Below are positions 47,301 to 56,600 of a stretch of 64,000 bases of DNA, piece after piece. Numbering within the stretch: the stretch's first letter is position 1; every line of letters begins with the position of its first letter. The position numbers and the translations under genes were made by a program. The notes beneath the pieces were generated by a model. The model worked only from the letters and a program-made list of their open reading frames with translations. It ran no database searches and was not told where the DNA came from. This DNA comes from Arenicola marina (lineage: Eukaryota; Annelida; Polychaeta; Arenicolidae), in the NCBI GenBank assembly GCA_964019135.1, contig OZ025260.1, forward strand, positions 25,476,254 through 25,540,253, in the 5' to 3' direction.

Positions 47301-50300
47301 CCAATAACTTCCAAGAGGACGACGCGGAAATGATAGCAGATGCAATGCGGGTTAGTACGTGTATCACACCTGTAGACACAAGGACGTAGTTCAGCCGTGA
47401 AATGAGTCGCTGAATTGGCAGCTCACTGACGAGAAATTTGCAATTAGAACCAAAAAAAAACATTGGAAGAGCGGGGCCGACCGGATGGGTTCAAAATTGG
47501 ATGCACTAGTGTTCTTGTAGGACATTTTCTGATGGCAATAACCCTAATTTTGGCGGAAAATTGTATTTCAATACAAATCATTGATCGTGATCAGTTATTA
47601 CTACTCGAAATATTGCTTCAGGCGGTCCAGCCTGTTTGAACTTTATTACCGATAAGCAAATTTTCTATTATGATCCACGTCGGAACGGGTTGGCACTGTT
47701 CAGATCTTGGATATGAACATTTGGAGAAGGGGAGGATCGATTAAGGCGCTGACTAAAAGTATAAACTTAAATTGTTCAACACTAACTGCTAATGTCTTTA
47801 TTGTATAAGATGCACGTCGTATGCGCCACAAATTGAGCAAAAACTTGTCGATATAAGTTTTGTCTTCCTATTTACTTCCACCACAATGATATTACACTGG
47901 AAGAGTTGTACGTGTTTAATTAAGGTACTGCTGTGGAAAAATGTTCTCAGTATTCCTCAAGCATTTTTCTTGTTTTGGATATATTAATTAAGCCATTTGT
48001 TGATTAGCGTCTTCGTTTCCCACCAGGAAAACATAACCTTAGAGGAGTTGGACGTTAGTCACAACGCCTTCAGGGAGCGTGGGGGGCAGGCCGTTGGTGC
48101 TGCTTTGAGTAAGTGCATATAGCATCACGTTAGAAGTTTAATAGACCTTTCAGTGCCTGGGATAAAGTTAACCTGGCACAAGGTGTGAATCTTGTGTGGA
48201 CACCTTGGGGCTACATTCTTGCGGATGAGTTGGAGGAGGAGGGTGGTCGGCAGTGAAGGCAGGTAGGGGCCGGGGGGGGGGTCTTGCAGCTATTTCATAC
48301 TCTCAACTTTCATGTTCTTGCCGAAGTCATTGTCCTACATAAATCATTTAGAAGTGCAGTTCAGACATTCCTGTCCAGTCAAACCTTGATGCGATACGAA
48401 TGAAAATAAAGTAAAGCATCTCAAAGTTTTCCCTTGAACATTTGTCTTTCCTTGTGTTCTGGCAGGCGACAACACTTCCCTAGAGGTTCTCAACATGAGC
48501 TGGAACCACTTGCGCCGGAAAGGCGCCGTGGCTGTGGCAGAGGGACTCAGGGTGGGTGGAAGAGGATCAATAACACCTTGGCTACACGCCATTACTAGAT
48601 ATATATATCACCTCATAATAATATTTCTCACAGCGACAACCTACATGCAAACGTTATGGAGTATTCCAAACCGGGCACCATGCGACGATTCCAAAAGGCG
48701 GTCTTTAGTTTCCGCCAAGATTCGTCAGCCAATGAGCGACAATTTTGGTAAATAATCTAGGCCAAAAATGACGTGATTGGTCAAGCGAAAAGAGTTTTAG
48801 CCAATGAATGCGTCGGACACATTCGGATGACACTACTTCATCATTCTGGCGTTTCCTGTACGAATGTCTTATTATTCGTGTGAGATAAAGATCCAAATAA
48901 CTGCGTGCTTGTTGTAATTGCCCTGGAGATTGCGGTATCGTTGATTTGATTCATTGAGACAAGAGCCACATAGAAAATGAGCCATACATTGCGCAGGTTC
49001 CAAATGTTCTTTCATGATTTCTGTTATATTACTTACTTCTGAGATAACTATTGCCAAGCCAGCATTGGAGTATAGAAGTGATGCTGATTGCCACCACTTT
49101 ATATTCAATGCGCACTGGTACCTGTGCAATCACTGGGCTGCTGCCAGCAATATAATCATATTAACCACATATCCTGGGTGACCTAGCTAATTAAAAACAG
49201 AACGAAATTACATAATTCCAAATAACATAGTTCCAATTAAGATATACCATCCAAATTATATGTACTTGCAGCGCAATATTGGCATCCGTCGGTTGGATCT
49301 GTCCTGGAATGGCTTCCACGTGGAGGGGTGTCGGGCGCTGGCCCGGACTTTGGAGACCAACAACACCCTGGAGCATCTGGATCTGACCTGTAACAGGATC
49401 AATGCCGAGGCGCTGGGCATGCTGCTTAAGGGAATCCGGAAAAACTCGTGTCTAAACACGCTCAAGGTTTTTTAAATATTTAATTTTAGATTTAATACAT
49501 AATTTAACAAAGATTTAATGCAGTGATCTATCAGGCATAATGTATTGCAGTAAATGTAACAGTTGAACAAAAGGTCTGTTAAAGTATTTAATTAAGATCT
49601 AATACATTTTTCTAGGAGGCCTTATGTGCTGCAATCAAGTCAAAAGATAATCAAATGGTGTTAAAAAAGTGTTTAATTAAGATTTAATACATTAATACAT
49701 TAATCTATCAGGCCTTACGTGTTGCAGTCAAGTCAACTGAATAATTAAAAGGTTTTTAAAGTATTTAATTAAGATTTAATACATTGATCTAGCAGGCTCT
49801 AAGTGTTACAATCAAGCCAACGGATCATCAAAAGGTTTTTAAAGTATTTAATTATGATTTAATGCATCGATCTATCAGGCCTTATATTTTGCAAGGCGGT
49901 TGATAATCTGCAGGTTTTTAAAATATTCTTAGACATGTCGGTCAAACTTCTCAGGCTATCAGATTCGAGCTCCGTCACCGTTAAAGTTACTAAAAAAAAG
50001 TAAACAGTGGACGAGTTGGGCCGTAAACATTTGGCGGGAAAGGTTCCAATAGTTCAGAGGGGCCTCTTAGATAGCTCAGTGGGTTATGGCGCTCGCATTG
50101 AGTGCTCTGGTCACCTGAGAGCCTAACGGCACGTGGATCGTTGGTTCACGCCCCGCTATGGCCATGTCTGTGTGGTCGCAGGATAGAGATCCCACGTCCT
50201 TCTTCGCAACGAGAAGGGGGGTAATCCCAGGGGACATGGCTCCAGTCTCCCTTCCTTCTCCCATTGACCAACATACAACCAACCAACAGATCTATCAGTT

Positions 50301-53300
50301 CAGAAGCTGGTGCATTGAAACAACGACAAATGGCGCACTGGTAGACGGGCGAGCTTCTGATCGAAGGGTCGTGCGTTCAGGTCTTGATGGGGACAAACGA
50401 GTTTCTGTTTTGTGTTTTAGTATTTACTGGTGGCAGAGTGTGGTATTCCCCTTGGTAGGCTCTCGTTTAATAAAAATCATTGAGCGTAATCAGTTGGTCT
50501 AAGATTATTCGGACTTTCAGTTTGCGCGGTTCGCTTGTTTACATGGTACAATTCGTTTGCAAGCGTCCTGTACATAACGGCCACTGAGAAGCGGTGTTCA
50601 CAGCCTTCCTGACTCTGCCAGGGAACGAGCTTGAGCGCAGGGAACGAGCCTGGGCACAGGGAACGAGCTGGGCACAGGGAACGAGCTAGCTGGGCACAGG
50701 AAAGAGCCTTGGTGCTGTGCCAAAAATATCCACTAGAGAATGACCTGACAAATAAGGGATTATATGTTGTTGTTGTTGTTGTTACACGCGGTCGTTGATT
50801 GTCATATCGTTGTTTGACTTTGATAGCTGTCCAGGAACCCGCTGTCTAGCGATGGCGCAATGGCCTTACTCCTCATGGCGGAGAAACAGAAAGACTTGGC
50901 GCTCAGAGAAATCGACCTGTCAGTAAGTGATACTTACATCGCGAAGTTTTCTCTCTGATGTTACATTTCACGTCAGGGTCAAAAATAAATGAGGGTAGCA
51001 TATCTTGGCCCCCGGGGCCGTATTCATAAATTAATCGCCACTTAGTCTACGCCAATATACTTAGCGTTAAGTGAAACGTTTGTCGAGCGAATATCGGGTT
51101 CAAAATACAATACAAGTATTCACCCAAGAGGTGGATTTTCCAAATTAAGAAAGTGCTAAAATGATATTGCATATAATTTCTGGATCACGAGCGCCACCAC
51201 AACGACTTGGTAAAGCTAAGACGAATAAGCTACGTGTGGTTTATGAATACGGTTCCTGACCATTAGTCACAACATGAATTAGTCATAATTTATATTTGAA
51301 CAAATAAGCAGATCCTTTCGGTCTTGGGCTGGGAATTACCATGGTCGAATCAATGAGCGATGGATGAACCAGGGAAGACTTTCGGCAACACTGTTATACT
51401 GGCCAATTACTGAAGATATTACCACCGCTTTTCAAATCATACAAATATATCCTTTTGCATGTCAGATTTTCATTATTTATGTTTTCTTGAAAATAAAGGG
51501 ATTAAGAAATCGATAAAAGAACGTTTAGGCATTTCACTTGCGAGATAGCCCGCTGGTCCATGTAGTTTCCACAGCATTCGGCACCGAAATTAAGCTTCCG
51601 ACCATCCCCCAACATGCCTACTCTAAGGTGAGTTACGATATGACTGTACGCACCGTTAACGATCATCCATCTGGGGCCGCCCCGATAGCTCAGTGGGTTA
51701 GAGCGCTCGCCTTAAGTGCGCTTGTTATCTGAGTGCCTCATGGTACGTGGGTCGGTGGTTCGAGCCTCGCTGTGGCCATGTCTGTGTGGTTGCAGGATAA
51801 AGATCCCATGTCGTTCTTCGCAAAGAGTAGAGGGTTACCCCCGGGGACATGGGTCCACTCTCCCTTCCTTCTCTCATTGACGCGATATGACTAAGTGTGT
51901 TAAACCGTAGTGAATATACAACCAACCATTACCTATCCAGGGTCAGGACGTGGAAGGGGCGTTCATTCTCAAGCTGAGAGAGATCCGGGTGCGACATCCG
52001 GAGCTGGTGATCCGGATTGGGAAGACGCTGCGTCAGGATCAGCTGATCTTCCAGCAGGAGGAGCGGGTCTTCATGTACGAGGATCCCATGCTGATCCTGA
52101 TGGAGTTCATGCGGATCAAGAACCTTCGGCTAGTCGACCTCTTCACGGCCCTGGACACGGACCGCAGCTGGAGTCTGTCCAGGGAGGAACTCAGGGATGG
52201 GCTGCAAGTAAGGGGGAGGGGTGGAGGGGGAGGGGGAGAGTGGGGAGGGGAGGAGCGGGGGATGGGCTGCAGGTAAGGGGGTGGGGTGGAGAGGGAGGGG
52301 GAGAGTGGGGATGGGAGGAGCGGGAGGAGAGGGGGATGGGGAAGAGGGAGGGGGATGGTGGGGGAGTGGGAGGATGGGGATGGGGATGAGCAGGTGATGG
52401 GGATGGGGATGGGGATGGGGCAGTTGGACGGGAGGAGCCGGGGAAGGGGAAGTACAGGGAGGGTAAGGGGTCAGGGAAGGGAGAGGGTGAAGGGGAGGAC
52501 CCAGATCGTCGAAGGAAATGCACAGTCGATGACGAAGATTTGTCGCAAGTTACAAAACAATATACGACAAAGTTCTGCCTTATGGTCTATCTACGATATC
52601 GTTCGGTATCCGTTTTACTGACCACCATGGCCGTGTGTTAATGCAGGATCAAACATGACATATGATGGCATCTCGGGGAGCTTTTAATTGGCAAGCAGGC
52701 TGAGCTGCAGATCAAAACGTCGTGGGTTTGCGCTCTGGCACCTGCAAATGGGGCGTGTTTCATTCCAACCATTGCACTGTCCCGGGAGGTTTTGGGTCGT
52801 TTTTCCATGTTAGTGTGCCATTATGTTAGCACACGTATTGCTCAGGAGTGCTATTTATAATAACGATCCATTTCGTCGGCTCTAACATGGCACAGCTCAC
52901 GTATTGCTCAGGAGTACTATTTATAATAACGATCCATTTCGTCGGCTCTAACATGGAAGATAGTGTGGTCAAATGTAACGTGCATGCCCACAAAAGTGTC
53001 CTCTAACACCAATATTTTATATTTTGATGACATTGCTGTGTTACTTCCGGTTTAGAGAGCCAACGTCCCCTTGACCGACGTCATGTTGAATCAACTTATC
53101 AGCCGACTGGACCAGAACAATGATGGAGAAGTAGACTTCCAGTAAGAACACAATGGCGCATTTCTTTGGGCCAGGACCGGTCGGCCGGGAGCCGGCTGGG
53201 TAGCTCAGTGGGTTAGAGCGCTCGCCTTGAGTGCTCTGGTCACCTGAGAGCCTAACGGCATGTGGGTCGGTGGTTCGAGCCCTGCTGTGGCCATGTCTGT

Positions 53301-56231
53301 GTGGTCGCAGGATAAAGATCCCAGGTTCTTCTTTCTCGCAAAGAGTAGGGGGTTACCCCCGGGGACATGGCTCCACTCTCCCTTCAACCGGTGGACCGCC
53401 CGATATACTCAACCTCTTCCAGATCTGCCGGTAGGGCTACGCCGAATGTCAATGTAATGTTCACACCGGTTATGTCCGGTTCATTTAAGGGCAATGGAAT
53501 CAGCCTAGACAGTCATTTTTCAATCAGTCGCCATCTTCTCCCGAATGTCCCGTGCTGTTTTGAAAGGGGCACAATTCTACATACCGAATGGATGCGCGCG
53601 TACCCGCACCTGGGGAAAGAAGTGTCGGGTGGTATACCGAGGCGCCCAATGAGACCGCGTCATTTAAGTGTAAGTTAATGTCCGAGGAACACGACATTAC
53701 CGGATAATAATGGAGTCCGAGGGCGAAGCCCGAGGACCCATTGTTATCCGGTAATGTCGTTTTCCGAGGTCATTAACTTATGTAAAGTCCACGTCCTTAT
53801 GACTCAAACACACTACATTACAGAAAAATAATGTCGTGAGAGAACAATAGAGTGACGTCATCAGTGGATTTTACTGGATTGATAGATGTTTTTGTGTAGA
53901 TATTTGTTAAAATAGGCTTTCTGTCTTATGGTTTAAAGATTCAACCAGAATGTGGTCATTCGAATACCGCCATTGTCAACCACAATGAAATGAAATGAAA
54001 TGAAAAGAATGTGTGTTTTAGATTTTCTTCGGCAAACCAGGGTTAAACTATACCAAAGATGCTCCCTGGACTATGAAAGGTGAATGGCTGAAACATGCCT
54101 TAGATTAGGTACCTGGGCCCGGGCCCGGATTCGAACCCAGAACCTGTATTAATCTGCAGTCTAGTGCACTAACCAATACACCATGGAGGCCCCCTCTCCA
54201 AGACAACGTCGGGCCTTCAATACATATGCCGCAGTATAAACGCTTAAAGTTGCTTGTCGAGCTTTTCTCGCCAAATCTAAACCCAGGCGACTTATATATC
54301 ACAATTTGCAGAAAACTCGATTATCCAAAAACCTAATAAACATCGGCGTTTCGGCTGTGATATGACAAACGTGTCTATACCGGGACACAGCGGAACTCGC
54401 GGCAGTGCTACTTATAACAAAGCATGGCGAAGCGCAAAAAGTGATGACGTTTACCACTTATTTGAAAACCTGTGGTTAATAGACCGATCCAGGCTGTCAA
54501 TCATTCACTGACGTCACTGGTTCTTTTATCCAATCATGTGGTGAAAATAGGTCTTCCATGTGCGTTATTACGGACAAACAAGTCGGTTAAACAAAGCGGC
54601 TCGTCACTTTGTTGTCAGTTTCAGAGATGAGTACTTCTCACAATATCTACCATCAGCTATGATTGTCAAGTTCATACTCACGGGTGAGGAAAAAGGACTC
54701 AAACGTGGGCGACGCTTGATGTCGGAGCCTGGATCGGTCTATTGACATCACGCGCAAGGCTAAGAGACTCCATTTGGAAGTCTGGCATGCGCACAATATA
54801 GACAAAAGAAATTTTAAGTGATTCAAGGACTGATTGTTATTTGTATTTTGACCTCTTCAGTTTTGGCGGGGAAAGAGCTCGATATGCTACTTTAAAGCAA
54901 TATATTCCGTAATTTTTTGTATTATCAACCTCTTCTCCATGTCAAATAAGTACATTCTGTCTTGAGGTTAAACCTAAAAGCCTGCGGGCTATCCGGAGAG
55001 AAGCATTTTGGTCAACGGAGCAGAAGTTGGTGGCCGGCTTTATATCCCTACGCGCCTGTTCGCAGTTCGCTATTTTGTGTGTGGTGTCGACCGCGGCTGG
55101 CTATCACGTCCGCGCGCGATAGAAATAAATCCCGCAATTTTATGTTGAAATGTTTGTTTGACAGACTCAGAGATATAAAAACATATGCATCATAAATTTT
55201 GAGATATTTTAGTCTTGATTCTAAAATGTAAAAAATCTAAGATGGCGCATGTAAGCATATTGCTTTAATGAACGGCCCTAATAAACGAGTTTCTGTCCCC
55301 ATGCAGGGAGCTGATTGCAGGTCAGAAGGAGCACAAGAAGCGGGTGTTTAAGCTGATGCAGGAGAGCAGGGAGCGACAAGTCTCCTTCGAGGACACGGAG
55401 ATCGGCCAGATCAGCGAGAAGTTGATCATCCTCACGAGGGTGAAGCATACCTTCAGGGGTCCCCAGGGACCGACCCTCCGACCAAAGCAGGGCCCCCCCT
55501 CCCAGACCCCCAATCGCCGGGATTCCCACTCATCGACCCCCAGTCGTCGGGAGTCCAGGTCACCGAGTGTGGGGCGACGGGGGTCCGCCGCCCGGAGTGA
55601 CCCCCAGGAGGGACGCCCCAGGGGTCGGCTGAGTGTGGGGGTGACCCCCCAGGACGTCGGTGTTGGCGCTACACCACTGATGGAGGGATTGCTGCCTTCG
55701 TCTACCAGGGGGTCTGCAGCAGTCGAGAATCGCAGGCTATCCCCGGGGCGTTCCCTGCGGGGTTCCCCGGGGGGCTCGCCAGGGGGGTCCCCAGGGGGTT
55801 CCCCAGGGGGTTCCCCAGGGGGTTCCTTAATGGGGTCTCCTAGGGGGTCTGCGGGGAGCGGCAGGCAACGTCGAGCAACGAGCTCATCCCCGGCAGCTCT
55901 CACATCCCCACAGCCACGCCCCGCTACCATCCGCCACGAATCTCCACTCAGCGCCAGTGACGTTGCCACGGCAACTGACATCACAATGGGCTCCGCGGCG
56001 TCTTTGCTCAAGCGTCGCACGAGAAATCTACAAGAGCAGAATCCAACCACCAACCAGAAGCCACCTGCTCACTTGACGTCAATCAAAAACCCAAGCTTTA
56101 GGCGGGAACCTGATTTGCTCAGCTCTAATTACAAATCGCCGCCTGTTGATCGCAGAGAGCAACCTCGTGGTGAACAGTATGCAAAGGCTGCTCTTTACGG
56201 CTTCAAGAGTAAACACCAAGCCACGGCATAG
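44358..56231 (+). CDS. LRRC74-like: LRR and EF-hand protein, LRRC74-like (copy 2), 12 exons
   Basis: Exons 44358-44766, 45371-45555, 46205-46312, 46687-46780, 47301-47350, 48027-48108, 48466-48551, 49272-49466, 50827-50922, 51941-52207, 53056-53141 and 55307-56231: 2583 nt, 860 residues. A Pro/Arg-rich N-terminus with a Gly-Gln repeat (about residues 75-90) and an acidic stretch precede the LRRC74-type region (KAYRVACKGLKIPVASNVI), then leucine-rich repeats such as LEVLNMSWNHLRRKGAV and IRRLDLSWNGFHVEGC. EF-hand 1 (507-518, DTDRSWSLSREE) is weak, with Trp at the usual Gly; EF-hand 2 (543-554, DQNNDGEVDFQE) is canonical. The tail of about 300 residues is Ser/Pro/Gly/Arg-rich and probably disordered. 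Exons 6-9 and 11 have exactly the same lengths as their counterparts in the upstream copy. Confidence 0.91.
49467..49925. repeat. Degenerate tandem repeat of about 95-105 bp starting at a splice donor
   Basis: Five diverged units in intron 8 of the second LRRC74-like gene, each with an AAAAGGTTTTTAAAGTATTT start, TTAAGATTTAATACATT, ATCTATCAGGCCTTA and GTTGCAGTCAAGTCAA. The unit start resembles the exon 8 donor itself (CTCAAGGTTTTTTAAATA). Confidence 0.75.
50058..50286 (+). mobile_element. tRNA-derived SINE (family A), nearly full length
   Basis: Has the TAGCTCAGTGGGTTA head and family body, and ends with CCAACCAAC. It lies in intron 8 of the second LRRC74-like gene. A different tRNA-like repeat head follows at about 50335. 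Confidence 0.86.
51014..51256. mobile_element. MITE with GGGGCCGTATTCATAAA ends
   Basis: The left end GGGGCCGTATTCATAAA matches the reverse complement of the right end TTTATGAATACGGTTCC with one mismatch. About 243 bp, non-coding, in intron 9 of the second LRRC74-like gene. Confidence 0.78.
51529..51627 (+). CDS. Possible 99-nt cassette exon in LRRC74-like copy 2
   Basis: The stretch is bounded by ...GTTTAG and GTGAGT, is 33 codons long without a stop (AFHLRDSPLVHVV...) and would join exons 9 and 10 in phase 0. The upstream paralogue has no such exon, and direct joining of exons 9 and 10 gives the expected LDLS-G join. It may be an alternative exon or chance. Confidence 0.25.
51671..51928 (+). 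mobile_element. tRNA-derived SINE (family A) ending just before an exon
   Basis: Near full length, from GGGGCCGCCCCGATAGC to the CCAACC tail. Only about a dozen bases separate its tail from exon 10 of the second LRRC74-like gene (starts 51941), so the branch point of that intron should lie within the SINE. Confidence 0.88.
52208..52500. repeat. G-rich purine tract after exon 10, including a duplicated donor
   Basis: About 290 bp dominated by GGGGA-type runs on the + strand. Its first 65 bp include a second GGATGGGCTGCAGGTAAGGG (about 52259-52278) that copies the end of exon 10 and its donor. Many G-runs could form quadruplexes in the transcript. Confidence 0.85.
52685..52825 (+). mobile_element. 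SINE-like fragment with tRNA-like head
   Basis: AAGCAGGCTGAGCTGCAGATC, then CGTGGGTTTGCGCTC and GGGCGTGTTTCATTCCAACC, resembling the family B order. Followed by a 66-bp tandem duplication. Confidence 0.4.
52826..52956. repeat. Tandem duplication, 66-bp period
   Basis: Two nearly identical copies starting CACGTATTGCTCAGGAGT at 52832 and 52898 and ending GGCTCTAACATGG, in intron 10 of the second LRRC74-like gene. Confidence 0.85.
53191..53392 (+). mobile_element. tRNA-derived SINE (family A), 3' truncated
   Basis: Intact tRNA-like head GTAGCTCAGTGGGTTAGAGC and body; it stops after CTCCCTTC without the usual tail. It lies in intron 11 of the second LRRC74-like gene, 50 bp after exon 11. Confidence 0.86.
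53671..53780. repeat. 110-bp fold-back palindrome
   Basis: Arms of 43 bp (TAAGTTAATG...ACGACATTACCGGATAA...) are inverted copies with about 10 mismatches, around a 24-bp centre that itself contains GGGCGAAGCCC. Probably a fold-back MITE; in intron 11 of the second LRRC74-like gene. Confidence 0.8.
54109..54195 (-). mobile_element. SINE family B head, minus orientation
   Basis: Reverse-complement tRNA-like head with GGATTCGAACCC, ending in GGAGGCCCCC, the start of the family. The body is absent. It lies in intron 11 of the second LRRC74-like gene. Confidence 0.55.
54244..54893. mobile_element. Inverted-repeat element with AAGTTGC/GCTACTT ends, copy 2
   Basis: Left end AAAGTTGCTTGTCGAGC, right end GCTCGATATGCTACTTT, with TTAA at both borders. 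Blocks in the order of the reverse complement of copy 1, plus about 250 bp not shared with it. In intron 11 of the second LRRC74-like gene. Confidence 0.72.
55029..55271. repeat. Dispersed repeat of about 245 bp, copy 2
   Basis: Same orientation as copy 1; ends about 35 bp before exon 12 of the second LRRC74-like gene. Class unknown; no clear inverted ends. Confidence 0.8.
55307..56231 (+). CDS. LRRC74-like: LRRC74-like copy 2, exon 12 (long disordered tail with GGSP repeat)
   Basis: The exon starts by completing EF-hand 2 (QEL) and a helical, charged stretch that ends near VKHTFRGPQ. The remaining 250 or so residues are low-complexity and rich in Ser, Arg, Pro and Gly. They include RRDS, RRES and RRGS sites that fit basophilic kinases, and a run of about five GGSP units encoded by 15-bp repeats at roughly 55760-55830. 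The upstream paralogue has only about 100 residues here. A dispersed repeat ends about 35 bp before the acceptor. Confidence 0.88.
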
Positions 56232-56378
56232 CGACGTAACGACGCAAGTCACTGAATATCTCAGGTTTCATAAACGCTTCGACAAACCATAAAATGCATC
56301 AATTATGAAGTATATTATATGTTTTATAAACTTTTGTTCATGATTGCGACTTTCTAACATGGTTGACTTATCATATTA

Positions 56379-56600
56379 GGGGTCTGGAAGGGGTAAATAT
56401 GGCGACACGCAACGCAGGCATATTTGAAAAATCGACGTTCGACATTGACCCCCAAATTCCGACATTGACGATCTGAAAAAACGACATCGATACAGATTGT
56501 GGCATTTGAAAGAAAAAAAAAACAACTTATCCAAAAAGCGACAAGGAAAGTCGTGGAAAATCGAGATAGGAGAATTTTGAAAAATCGACACTGGACCCCC
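56379..56600. mobile_element. GTCGA-rich short inverted-repeat element, copy 3
   Basis: Same orientation as copy 2: GGGGTCTGGAAGGGGTAAAT, interior TTTGAAAAATCGACGTTCG, end CTGGACCCCC. It lies 150 bp downstream of the second LRRC74-like gene. Confidence 0.7.

Noticed and set aside
55322-56053. 243-codon minus-strand frame
   Set aside because: Antisense of the low-complexity exon 12 of the second LRRC74-like gene.
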